A stretch of DNA of 6,514 nt, taken from Halomonas sp. GTDB taxonomy: Bacteria; Pseudomonadota; Gammaproteobacteria; Pseudomonadales; Oleiphilaceae. The stretch covers positions 1 to 6,514 of the forward strand of contig SLIH01000045.1 of assembly GCA_007135745.1 (NCBI GenBank), read 5' to 3'. A program made the translations under genes and the position numbers. This document shows, one piece after another, positions 1 to 5,932 of the stretch (positions are counted from its first letter, which is position 1; the number at the start of each line of letters is the position of its first letter). A model generated the notes under the pieces. That model ran no database searches. It had not been told where the DNA came from and saw nothing but the letters and a program-made list of their open reading frames with translations.

Positions 1-846
1 CGGGTGGCGGGCGTGTCGGAACTGATTATGGTGGTTCCCGCGCCTGATGGCGAGCTGGATGATCTGGTTCTGGCGGCGGCCGTTGTCGCTGGTGTGGACC
101 AGATCTATACCCTGGGTGGTGCCCAGGCTGTTGCGGCACTTGCCTACGGAACGGAAACCATTCCGGCGGTCGACAAGATTGTGGGGCCGGGGAATATCTA
201 TGTGGCCATGGCCAAGCGGGAAGTCTTTGGTACGGTTGGAATCGATATGGTCGCGGGTCCCTCGGAGATTCTCGTTATCTGTGACGGAGAAACGGATCCG
301 GATTGGATTGCCATGGATCTGTTCTCTCAGGCTGAGCATGATGAGCAGGCTCAGGCCATCCTTGTCTCGCCCGATGCGGAGTTTCTGGATCAGGTGCAGC
401 AGAGCATGGAGCGGCTCCTGCCGACCCTGGAGCGCGCGGGCATCATTACAGCCTCGCTGAATAACCGCGGGCTTTTTATCAATACCAGCACGCTTGAGCG
501 TGCGGCGGAGGTCAGCAACCGTATTGCTCCGGAACACCTGGAGCTTTCCGTGGCTGATCCTGATGCCCTGCTTCGTCACATCCGTCATGCTGGCGCCATA
601 TTCATGGGCCGTTTCACCCCCGAAGCACTGGGTGACTACTGTGCCGGACCCAACCATGTACTGCCGACCAGTGGAACGGCAAGATTTTCTTCGCCGTTGG
701 GCGTCTATGACTTCCTGAAGCGTTCCTCCATCCTGTACTTCTCGGAGGAGGGGGCTTCCAGAGGAGGTCGCACGGCGTCCGTGCTGGCACGCGGCGAAGG
801 GCTGACGGCGCACGCGCTTTCCGCCGAATATCGCATCAGGGAATAA
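1..846 (+). CDS. hisD: Histidinol dehydrogenase, 3' part (left end cut by window)
   Basis: HisD is the zinc- and NAD-dependent cytosolic enzyme that oxidises L-histidinol through histidinal to L-histidine, the last two steps of histidine synthesis. The reading frame is open from base 1 (Arg, Val, Ala...), so the gene starts upstream. About 281 residues are present; the E. coli enzyme has about 434, so roughly the N-terminal third is missing. Numbering from the Val codon at base 4, the visible family residues are the VGPGN motif near 60-64, zinc ligands Gln109 and His112 in SQAEH, the catalytic pair Glu177-His178 in APEHLEL, zinc ligand Asp211 in [13 protein letters not shown], and His270 in EGLTAH near the C-terminus. 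All expected active-site residues of this part are intact, so it looks functional. The GTG at base 4 is internal, not a start. The stop is 7 bp before hisC, indicating co-transcription. Confidence 0.97.
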   Translation, partial: RVAGVSELIMVVPAPDGELDDLVLAAAVVAGVDQIYTLGGAQAVAALAYGTETIPAVDKIVGPGNIYVAMAKREVFGTVGIDMVAGPSEILVICDGETDPDWIAMDLFSQAEHDEQAQAILVSPDAEFLDQVQQSMERLLPTLERAGIITASLNNRGLFINTSTLERAAEVSNRIAPEHLELSVADPDALLRHIRHAGAIFMGRFTPEALGDYCAGPNHVLPTSGTARFSSPLGVYDFLKRSSILYFSEEGASRGGRTASVLARGEGLTAHALSAEYRIRE

Positions 847-853
847 TCAGACG

Positions 854-1921
854 ATGAGCCGGTTCTGGAATGCCAGGCTCCAGCAGCTGGAGCCCTACGT
901 GCCTGGGGAGCAGCCGCGCATGCAGCGGCTGATAAAGCTCAATACCAATGAGAACCCTTTTGGTCCCTCCCCCAGGGCTCTGGAGGCCATCCGTGAGGCA
1001 GCGGATGAACGTCTGCGCCTCTACCCGGATCCCGATGGTCGTGCCCTGAAGGAAGCCATCGCTGCCTACCACGGCATCGACAGCGATCGTGTTTTTGTTG
1101 GCAACGGCTCGGACGAGGTGCTGGCGCATATCTTTCACGGGTTGTTCCGGGAGGATGAGCCGGTTCTTTTCCCGGACATCACTTACAGCTTCTATCCCGT
1201 CTATTGCCGACTGTACGGTCTCGAGAGTCGCCGGGTGCCACTGGATGAAGCATTCCGTCTTGACCCCTCTGACTTTTCCACTCCCAACGGGGGAGTGATT
1301 TTCCCCAATCCCAATGCTCCGACCGGACGCTTTCTGCCATTGGAGCAGGTTGAGGCCATTGTGTCCGCCAATCCGGATCGGGTGGTTGTTGTGGACGAAG
1401 CCTATGTGGATTTTGGCGGCGATACCGCCATTCCACTCACACTCCGTTATCCCAATCTGTTGGTCACGCAGACACTGTCCAAGTCCCGCTCCCTGGCAGG
1501 GCTGCGGGTGGGATTTGCGGTCGGCAGTCCGGAGCTGATTGAGGGGTTGGGGAGGCTGAAGGACAGCTTCAATTCGTACCCTCTGGACAGTCTGGCGCTT
1601 GCCGGGGCTGTCGCGGCCATGGAGGACGAGGCCTATTTCAGGGATACTCGTGATGCCGTGATTGCAGAGCGTGAACGGATGGTGGCGGGGCTGAAGGAAC
1701 TCGGGTTCGAGGTGGTGCCCTCGGCTGCCAATTTTGTGTTTACCCGGCATGAGCGTTTATCAGGTGGCTCACTGGCCAGTGATTTGCGCCAGCATGGCAT
1801 TGTGGTTCGACACTTTGATCGCCCTCGAATTGGCGATTATCTGCGTATAACCGTCGGCACGCCTGAACAGAACAGTGAGCTGCTGAGAGTTCTGAAGGAT
1901 CTGTTGAATAATGACGCCTGA
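854..1921 (+). CDS. hisC: Histidinol-phosphate aminotransferase
   Basis: HisC is a PLP-dependent class I/II (fold type I) aminotransferase that converts imidazole-acetol phosphate plus glutamate into L-histidinol phosphate in the cytosol. The 355-residue length is normal for the family. Visible marks are [12 protein letters not shown] near 29-40, GNGSDE at 83-88 in the cofactor-binding region, NPNAPTG at 152-158, DEAYVDF at 181-187, the PLP lysine Lys210 in [14 protein letters not shown] with Arg218 behind it, and Arg331 in LRITVGT, the expected substrate-carboxylate binder. The ATG at 854 follows hisD by 7 bp. A modest purine-rich AGGGAA lies about 11 bases upstream, inside the end of hisD, which suggests some translational coupling. 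The hisD-hisC order resembles the pseudomonad-type hisG-hisD-hisC cluster. HisC-family enzymes can also act on aromatic amino acids, but the neighbour hisD supports the histidine role. Confidence 0.96.
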   Translation: MSRFWNARLQQLEPYVPGEQPRMQRLIKLNTNENPFGPSPRALEAIREAADERLRLYPDPDGRALKEAIAAYHGIDSDRVFVGNGSDEVLAHIFHGLFREDEPVLFPDITYSFYPVYCRLYGLESRRVPLDEAFRLDPSDFSTPNGGVIFPNPNAPTGRFLPLEQVEAIVSANPDRVVVVDEAYVDFGGDTAIPLTLRYPNLLVTQTLSKSRSLAGLRVGFAVGSPELIEGLGRLKDSFNSYPLDSLALAGAVAAMEDEAYFRDTRDAVIAERERMVAGLKELGFEVVPSAANFVFTRHERLSGGSLASDLRQHGIVVRHFDRPRIGDYLRITVGTPEQNSELLRVLKDLLNNDA

Positions 1922-1935
1922 CAGGGTGTGGGCGC

Positions 1936-1940
1936 AGGAG
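1936..1940 (+). promoter_or_regulatory. Ribosome binding site for the Nif3-family gene
   Basis: AGGAG lies 7 bases before the ATG at 1948 and fixes that start. The 26-bp gap after hisC shows no convincing promoter or terminator, so read-through from the histidine genes is the likely source of transcript. Confidence 0.75.
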
Positions 1941-1947
1941 CGAGATT

Positions 1948-2706
1948 ATGAGCGTACACCGTGACGATATCATCACCCGGATCGAGCAATGGCTCCAGCC
2001 CGGTCTCTTCTCCGATTACTGCCCCAATGGTCTTCAGGTCGAGGGGCGCGAGTCGGTTGAGCGGATTGTAACCGGTGTGACCGCCAGCCAGCGGTTCCTG
2101 GACCTGGCGCTTGAAGCGGATGCTGATATGGTGCTGGTGCATCATGGATATTTCTGGAAAGGAGAGGATCTGCGTATCCGGGGTATGCGTAAACGCCGGA
2201 TTCAGACCCTGCTGAGCCGGGATCTGTCCCTGGCGGCCTACCATCTGCCTCTGGATGCCCATCCGGAGCTCGGCAACAACGCCTGCCTTGGACAGGCGCT
2301 GGATATTTCGCAGGCGCGCCCGGTAACGGACGCGCCGACTGAGCTGCTCTGGGAAGGCGTTTTCCGTGAGGGCTTGCCAGCGGATTCCTTTGCCGAGCGA
2401 CTGGCCTACCGGTTGGGGCAAAGCCCGCTTCACGTCGGTGATGGCCCTTCCAGCATTCGTCGCCTGGCCTGGTGCAGCGGCGGCGCCCAGGGATTTATTG
2501 AGCGGGCGGTGGCACTGGGCGTGGACGCCTATGTGAGTGGTGAGATTTCAGAGCAGACCGTCCATATCGCCCGTGAAAACGGCATTCATTATTTTGCTGC
2601 CGGTCACCACGCCACGGAGCGGCTGGGCGTACAGGCACTGGGTGAGCGCCTGCAGCGTGAACTGGAAGTGGAGCATCTGTTCATCGATGACCCGAGTCCG
2701 GCCTGA
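1948..2706 (+). CDS. Nif3/YbgI-family dinuclear metal-centre protein
   Basis: This is a 252-residue member of the NIF3/DUF34 family (E. coli YbgI is 247 residues; Bacillus YqfO is a longer relative). Known structures are toroidal hexamers with a two-metal site in each subunit. The names 'GTP cyclohydrolase 1 type 2' and 'Nif3-like' are used in databases, but the physiological role is unsettled and I do not assign a reaction. The expected metal ligands are visible: His65-His66 in VLVHHGYFW, Asp103 in HLPLDAH, and His220 with Glu224 in AGHHATE. The N-terminal YCPNGLQVEG (24-33) and SGEISEQ (197-203) are also typical. The long insertion domain of the YqfO type is absent. It is cytosolic, with no signal peptide. 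It follows hisC by 26 bp and ends 6 bp from the convergent zapG stop. Pseudomonads also carry a Nif3 gene near hisC, so its presence here is expected. Confidence 0.93.
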   Translation: MSVHRDDIITRIEQWLQPGLFSDYCPNGLQVEGRESVERIVTGVTASQRFLDLALEADADMVLVHHGYFWKGEDLRIRGMRKRRIQTLLSRDLSLAAYHLPLDAHPELGNNACLGQALDISQARPVTDAPTELLWEGVFREGLPADSFAERLAYRLGQSPLHVGDGPSSIRRLAWCSGGAQGFIERAVALGVDAYVSGEISEQTVHIARENGIHYFAAGHHATERLGVQALGERLQRELEVEHLFIDDPSPA

Positions 2707-2720
2707 GCCGGTTTACTCGG
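2692..2720. terminator. Hairpin over the convergent nif3/zapG ends, possible bidirectional terminator
   Basis: CCGAGT-CCGGC (2692-2702) pairs with GCCGG (2707-2711) and ACTCGG (2715-2720). This gives an 11-bp stem with a 4-base loop CTGA and a three-base TTT bulge on the right arm. The loop holds the TGA of the Nif3-family gene; the bulge and right arm hold the TAA of zapG read on the other strand. The structure sits exactly where two transcripts converge. No long T-run follows on either strand, so it is not a textbook intrinsic terminator. It may instead slow polymerase or protect 3' ends. Confidence 0.45.
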
Positions 2721-3171
2721 CGCGGCGCGGCGCTTCTTCTTCAGTTTCGCTCTCGTCAAGCCCGTAATCTTCGGCGAGCGTGCCGCGATCCTGTGGGTCG
2801 GTCTTGGGAGCATAATCGCGTGGTGGCTCCAGATCCTCGGCATCCTTCTGGTGGGCAATCTGGTGCTCCTGTCGGGCCTGCTCCAGCTCTTCCCTTGCGT
2901 CACCCTCGCTGCACAGGCGCGTCGCGCCACGAGCCAGATGCTGATGAACCTCCCGGTAACTGTTGTTCAGGCGCCGGATCAGCTCAGCGGTTTCCATGAA
3001 GTGTTCATTCACCTGCGCCTGGTAACGGGTGTGTTCGTTCTGCAGAGCGTCAAGCTGTTGCGCAAGGCGGCGCTGCCGGGTTGAGCTTCCACCGGTTGTA
3101 CGGCTGATGCCCCAGCCTGCAATAAGTCCTGTCAGTAACGCCACGATGCCAACAACGACTGCGGTTTCCAT
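2713..3171 (-). CDS. zapG: ZapG/YhcB-family membrane-anchored envelope/division protein (DUF1043)
   Basis: This 152-residue protein matches the YhcB/ZapG family of inner-membrane proteins, linked in enterobacteria to the divisome, rod-shape machinery and envelope/phospholipid balance. Residues 3-22 form one hydrophobic helix with a GLIAGWG ending, giving an N-terminal anchor with a cytoplasmic body. Residues about 32-105 are charged and heptad-like (coiled coil). The family signature is the segment at 57-86, EHFMETAELI then SYREVHQHLARGATRL, comparable to the HFxxSAELL...YRQLYQHMA pattern of E. coli YhcB. The last 40 residues are acidic and probably disordered, which makes it about 20 residues longer than the E. 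coli protein. The ATG at 3171 is supported by AGAAGGA 9 bases upstream. It is divergent from zapE, the same arrangement as in E. coli. The family call rests on the signature segment and this context. Confidence 0.88.
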   Translation of the reverse strand: METAVVVGIVALLTGLIAGWGISRTTGGSSTRQRRLAQQLDALQNEHTRYQAQVNEHFMETAELIRRLNNSYREVHQHLARGATRLCSEGDAREELEQARQEHQIAHQKDAEDLEPPRDYAPKTDPQDRGTLAEDYGLDESETEEEAPRRAE

Positions 3172-3180
3172 AGCTGAACG

Positions 3181-3187
3181 TCCTTCT
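3181..3187 (-). promoter_or_regulatory. Ribosome binding site for zapG
   Basis: Read on the minus strand this is AGAAGGA, 9 bases before the ATG that begins at 3171. It is a strong Shine-Dalgarno match and supports that start, which also places the membrane anchor at the very N-terminus. Confidence 0.7.
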
Positions 3188-3286
3188 GGCCAATATCAAT
3201 AAGGTGTGAGGGTAGAACCTGAAGGGTTCCATGTTCCCCATGGTAAGGCAATCCATGGCGGCTTCCCAGTGTGCCCGCCGGGTACG

Positions 3287-3316
3287 TTTGGAGCCTGCGC
3301 TCAAAATAAGGATAAT
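3287..3316 (+). promoter_or_regulatory. Candidate sigma-70 promoter for zapE
   Basis: TTTGGA (3287-3292) and GATAAT (3311-3316) are spaced by 18 bases. The -10 differs from the consensus at one position; the -35 is weak. Transcription would begin near 3323, giving a leader of about 25 bases that still includes the AAGGAG ribosome site at 3330-3335. That site is 13 bases from the ATG, longer than ideal. A second purine stretch, GAGAGAA, lies closer to the start. Confidence 0.4.
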
Positions 3317-3348
3317 GAGCGCTTTCGTAAAGGAGTCAGAGAGAACTC

Positions 3349-4503
3349 ATGACAGTTGAAGGTAACAGGGTGCAGGATTCAGGTGGAGCGCGTCGGCAGG
3401 TAACACAATGGACTCCCCGTGAGCGGTATGAGCAGGACCTGCAGGCGCCAGGATTTGAGCGCGACCCGGCACAGGAGCTTGCGGTCTCGCATCTCCAGCG
3501 CCTGTATGAGGAGCTGGTGGAGGTTGAAAACCGTCGTGTGGGAGCCTGGGAGCGTCTGCGTCGCCGTCTGCGCGGTGGTGAAACGCCGGTGCAGGGTCTG
3601 TACTTCTGGGGAGGGGTAGGTCGGGGCAAGACCTATCTCATGGATACCTTCTACGAAACGCTGCCCTTTGAGCGCAAGCTCAGAACCCACTTTCACCGCT
3701 TCATGCAGAAGGTCCATCGTCACCTGACTGAGCTCAAGGGGCATGCCAATCCGCTGGATGAGATTGCGGAGCGGTTTGCACGCGAAGCTCGTGTGATCTG
3801 CTTCGATGAATTCTTTGTATCTGATATTGGCGACGCCATGATCCTCGCCAATCTTCTGGATGGCCTTTTTAATCGCGGGGTCACCCTTGTCTGCACATCC
3901 AATATCGAACCGGATGGACTCTACTGGAACGGGCTGCAGCGGGCCCGATTCCTGCCAGCGATTGACCTGCTGAAAAAGCACACAAAGGTGCTCAATATTG
4001 ATGGTGGCGTGGATTACCGGTTGCGCACCCTGGAGCAGGCGGAGCTTTACCATTGCCCTCTGGACGAAGAGGCGGATGTGAGCCTCGCCCGGAGTTACGA
4101 CGGCCTGGCGCTGGAGGCGGGTAACCACAATACCGAACTGGAGGTGAATGGACGCCGCCTTCAGGCACTGCGCCACAGTGATGACGTGGTCTGGTTCGAT
4201 TTTCGTGAGCTCTGTGATGGTCCCAGAAGCCAGAATGACTACATCGAGCTGGCCCGTGAGTTTCACGCCATCATTATCAGCAACGTGCGTGTCATGGGGG
4301 CGCAGAACGAGGATGTCGCGCGACGGTTCATCAACATGGTGGACGAGTTCTATGACCGCAACGTCAAAGTGATCATGTCCGCCGAAGCGCCCATTCATGA
4401 ACTCTACACAGGCGGAAACCTGGCCTTTGAGTTCGAGCGAACAGAGTCCCGGCTGCTGGAGATGCAGTCCAAGGAATACCTGGAACTGGCGCACCGGGCC
4501 TGA
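3349..4503 (+). CDS. zapE: Cell division protein ZapE, AFG1-like ATPase
   Basis: This 384-residue P-loop ATPase belongs to the AFG1/ZapE family (E. coli ZapE has about 375). In E. coli, ZapE associates with FtsZ and affects Z-ring bundling in an ATP-dependent way; mitochondrial relatives act in protein quality control. Visible motifs are Walker A GGVGRGKT at 88-95 (Lys94, Thr95), Walker B VICFDE at 149-154 (Asp153, Glu154), a sensor-1-like TSN at 183-185 in CTSNIEP, and LYWNGLQRARFLPAI at 191-205 with arginines that may serve as the finger. The conserved C-terminal FERTESRLLEMQS lies at 362-374. The N-terminal RYEQDL (26-31) is also typical. There is no signal peptide or membrane segment, so it is a cytosolic, membrane-associated type. 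The start at 3349 gives the family's usual N-terminus plus about 15 variable residues. The gene diverges from zapG, as in enterobacteria. Confidence 0.96.
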   Translation: MTVEGNRVQDSGGARRQVTQWTPRERYEQDLQAPGFERDPAQELAVSHLQRLYEELVEVENRRVGAWERLRRRLRGGETPVQGLYFWGGVGRGKTYLMDTFYETLPFERKLRTHFHRFMQKVHRHLTELKGHANPLDEIAERFAREARVICFDEFFVSDIGDAMILANLLDGLFNRGVTLVCTSNIEPDGLYWNGLQRARFLPAIDLLKKHTKVLNIDGGVDYRLRTLEQAELYHCPLDEEADVSLARSYDGLALEAGNHNTELEVNGRRLQALRHSDDVVWFDFRELCDGPRSQNDYIELAREFHAIIISNVRVMGAQNEDVARRFINMVDEFYDRNVKVIMSAEAPIHELYTGGNLAFEFERTESRLLEMQSKEYLELAHRA

Positions 4504-4512
4504 GCGGCCCGG
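4494..4512. terminator. GC hairpin at the zapE/thiolase convergent junction
   Basis: CCGGGCC (4494-4500) and GGCCCGG (4506-4512) form a perfect 7-bp GC-only stem around a 5-base loop, TGAGC. The loop begins with the zapE stop codon. The thiolase stop is 15 bp away on the other strand. No T-tract follows in either direction, so it is at best a weak or factor-assisted bidirectional terminator. It resembles the hairpin at 2692-2720 in both placement and loop sequence. Confidence 0.45.
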
Positions 4513-4526
4513 CGTGGCAGGGTGAT

Positions 4527-5711
4527 TCAGCAGCGCTCAATGGCCACTGCGGTCGCTTCACCCCCGCCAATACACAGTGATGCCACGCCTCTGGTTTTTT
4601 CCAGCCGCTCCAGGGCATGGAGCAGGGTAACCAGCAGCCGTGATCCCGTGGACCCGATCGGGTGACCCTGGGCACAGGCGCCGCCCGTCACATTCACTTT
4701 TTCAGCGTCCAGCCCAATACCATCAATTGCGAGCATGGCCACTACGGCAAAAGCCTCGTTGATCTCATAGAGATCCACATCGTCTCGGTGCCACTGGGCC
4801 TTTTCCAGAACTTTCTGCAACGCGCCTACGGGCGCATGGGTGAATTCCGAAGGGTGCTGTGAATGGGTCGCATGGGCGTGAATCCGGGCACGTATCGGCA
4901 CACCCAGGCGTTTTGCCTCCTGCTCACTCATCAGAACCAGAGATGAAGCCCCATCGGATATGGATGAGGCATTGGCCGCCGTGATACTGCCGTCTTTGGC
5001 GAAGGCCGGTTTCATGGTGGGAATGCGCTCCAGATCGGCCTGCATGGGTTGTTCGTCATCGAGGATCTGGTGTTCACCTTTCCTGTTCTGGACGGTGACC
5101 GGCACGATTTCCTCCCTGAGCCATCCCTTCTCAATTGCCTGCCGCGAGCGTTTCAGCGATTCAATGGCAAATGCATCCATGGCTTCGCGGCTGTAGCCCT
5201 CTCGGTCTGCCGCCTGCTGGGCGAATACACCCATCAGCTTGCCTGTTTCCGCATCCTGCAGTCCGTCCAGAAACATGTGGTCCTGGGGAGGGCTTCCAGC
5301 CCCCATGCGGTAGCCGCGGCGTGCGCCAGGCAGCAGGTAGGGGGCGTTGGACATGCTTTCCATGCCCCCCGCGACCACACACCGGGCGCTACCCGCACGG
5401 ATCAGGTCATGGCCAAGCATGACGGCTTTCATGCCGGAGCCGCACAGCTTGTTCAGAGTGGTGGCCCCGCAGGAATCCGGCAATCCTGCTTTACGGGCCG
5501 CCTGCCGAGCAGGGCCCTGTCCGATTCCGGCAGGCAGGACGTTGCCGAACAGTACTTCATCCACCTGAGCCGCATCCAGCCCTCCCCGGTTCAGGGTGGA
5601 TCGGATGCTCGCTGCGCCGAGTTCCGGTGCGGTCAACGGTGAAAGGCTACCCTGAAATCCACCCATGGCGGTTCGGCTGGCACTGACGATGACAACGGAT
5701 TCTGAAGTCAT
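4527..5711 (-). CDS. Acetyl-CoA C-acyltransferase (class II thiolase)
   Basis: This thiolase catalyses reversible condensation or thiolytic cleavage between acetyl-CoA and acyl-/acetoacetyl-CoA in the cytosol. Counting from the chosen start it has 394 residues, the same as E. coli AtoB. Visible catalytic features are the nucleophile Cys90 in LNKLCGSGMKAV, NEAF at 318-321, His350 in GGACAQGHPIGSTG, and Cys380 in LCIGGGEATAVAIE, so all four motifs are intact. Met-rich MESMSNAPYL (117-126) is also typical. Two in-frame ATGs compete: 5726 (399 residues) lacks a ribosome site, while 5711 has GGAG 9 bases upstream and gives the standard N-terminus (MTSESVVIV), so I prefer 5711. The sequence suggests the AtoB/PhaA-like acetyl-CoA acetyltransferase group rather than the FadA partner of FadB, since no fadB is adjacent. 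Exact chain-length preference, and whether it serves fatty-acid, ketone-body or polyester metabolism, cannot be read from the sequence. Confidence 0.93.
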   Translation of the reverse strand: MTSESVVIVSASRTAMGGFQGSLSPLTAPELGAASIRSTLNRGGLDAAQVDEVLFGNVLPAGIGQGPARQAARKAGLPDSCGATTLNKLCGSGMKAVMLGHDLIRAGSARCVVAGGMESMSNAPYLLPGARRGYRMGAGSPPQDHMFLDGLQDAETGKLMGVFAQQAADREGYSREAMDAFAIESLKRSRQAIEKGWLREEIVPVTVQNRKGEHQILDDEQPMQADLERIPTMKPAFAKDGSITAANASSISDGASSLVLMSEQEAKRLGVPIRARIHAHATHSQHPSEFTHAPVGALQKVLEKAQWHRDDVDLYEINEAFAVVAMLAIDGIGLDAEKVNVTGGACAQGHPIGSTGSRLLVTLLHALERLEKTRGVASLCIGGGEATAVAIERC

Positions 5712-5720
5712 GGAAGCATG

Positions 5721-5724
5721 CTCC
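5721..5724 (-). promoter_or_regulatory. Ribosome binding site deciding the thiolase start
   Basis: GGAG on the minus strand lies 9 bases before the ATG at 5711. It overlaps the alternative upstream ATG (5724-5726), which has no Shine-Dalgarno sequence of its own. This favours the 394-residue product over the 399-residue one. Confidence 0.55.
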
Positions 5725-5754
5725 ATCAGGTTGAATGGATGTCTCGAATGAAGC

Positions 5755-5760
5755 AGTGTA
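5755..5760 (-). promoter_or_regulatory. Candidate -10 element for the thiolase gene
   Basis: On the minus strand this reads TACACT, four of six bases of the sigma-70 -10 consensus. It lies about 44 bases before the preferred ATG, so transcription would start near 5748. The matching -35 is poor (CGAACA at 17-base spacing). The call is weak and depends on the adjacent palindrome making this a regulated promoter. Confidence 0.25.
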
Positions 5761-5773
5761 AACCATCGGTTTG
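5760..5773. promoter_or_regulatory. Palindrome resembling a PsrA/TetR-type operator
   Basis: AAACC-ATC-GGTTT (5760-5772) is a perfect inverted repeat with 5-bp arms. Written differently it is AAAC-N5-GTTTG, close to the fatty-acid-responsive PsrA motif of pseudomonads (G/C-AAAC, 2-4 bases, GTTT-G/C), but with a one-base-longer spacer and T instead of G/C on the left. It lies 49 bases upstream of the thiolase start, abutting the candidate -10 element, where a bound repressor would block transcription. The regulator assignment is inference. Confidence 0.35.
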
Positions 5774-5834
5774 TTCATGTTCGGAAGCTTTCGTCGGGAA
5801 CTGTGAAAAAGGCCGATTTTTATGCCATAGAAAA

Positions 5835-5864
5835 TTGGTTGATTCGCGATTTTGCGTCTATAGT
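5835..5864 (+). promoter_or_regulatory. Candidate sigma-70 promoter for the DUF1302 gene
   Basis: TTGGTT (5835-5840) and TATAGT (5859-5864) are spaced by 18 bases. The -10 matches five of six consensus bases; the -35 keeps only the TTG core. Transcription would start near 5871, leaving a leader of about 60 bases before the ATG at 5933. The alternative -35 TTGATT (5839-5844) would leave only 14 bases, too short. Confidence 0.4.
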
Positions 5865-5919
5865 GATGAGCAATTGCGGTCTTTCCATGAACCCGAACAG
5901 CGATCCAATAAAAAAAGAC

Positions 5920-5923
5920 GGAG
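5920..5923 (+). promoter_or_regulatory. Ribosome binding site for the DUF1302 gene
   Basis: GGAG ends 9 bases before the ATG at 5933 and follows an A-rich stretch (5908-5916). It supports a start that gives a complete signal peptide. Confidence 0.65.
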
Positions 5924-5932
5924 TAGCGTTCA

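Larger units (their letters stand above)
3172..3348. promoter_or_regulatory. Divergent zapG/zapE control region
   Basis: This is 177 bp between two divergent starts, so promoters for both genes should lie here. On the + strand a candidate zapE promoter is visible (listed separately). On the minus strand I could not choose a convincing -35/-10 pair for zapG. A small inverted repeat, GAACC-TGAAG-GGTTC (3215-3229), lies 44-58 bases before the zapG start and could be an operator or a leader hairpin. Two CCATGG palindromes 15 bp apart (3238, 3253) have no clear meaning. Confidence 0.6.
5712..5932. promoter_or_regulatory. Divergent thiolase/DUF1302 control region
   Basis: About 220 bp without a gene separate two divergent starts. 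The stretch is more AT-rich than its flanks, especially 5800-5870 and 5905-5916, as expected for promoters. It holds a candidate promoter for each direction and a short palindrome (all listed separately). No conserved RNA or small ORF with a ribosome site is apparent. Confidence 0.6.

Noticed and set aside
836..1750. A 304-codon open frame antisense to hisC
   Set aside because: It is a mirror of a clear aminotransferase, with low-complexity His/Gln/Gly composition and no family resemblance.
1837..2433. A 198-codon antisense frame across hisC and the Nif3-family gene
   Set aside because: It overlaps two convincing genes and their junction, with no domain or credible ribosome site.
3238..3258. 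Two CCATGG palindromes 15 bp apart in the zapG/zapE region
   Set aside because: Six-base palindromes of this type are common by chance, and nothing around them extends the symmetry.
3379..4494. A 371-codon open frame antisense to zapE
   Set aside because: It lies entirely within a gene with intact ATPase motifs, has no recognisable domain, and is explained by the GC-rich codon use of zapE leaving few stops on the opposite strand.
5049..5642. A 197-codon + strand frame inside the thiolase
   Set aside because: It is a shadow of the thiolase coding strand, which has all catalytic motifs on the minus strand.
5835..5856. Possible sigma-54 promoter upstream of the DUF1302 gene
   Set aside because: A TTGG and a TTTTGC are present, but the GG to GC spacing is well beyond the required distance.
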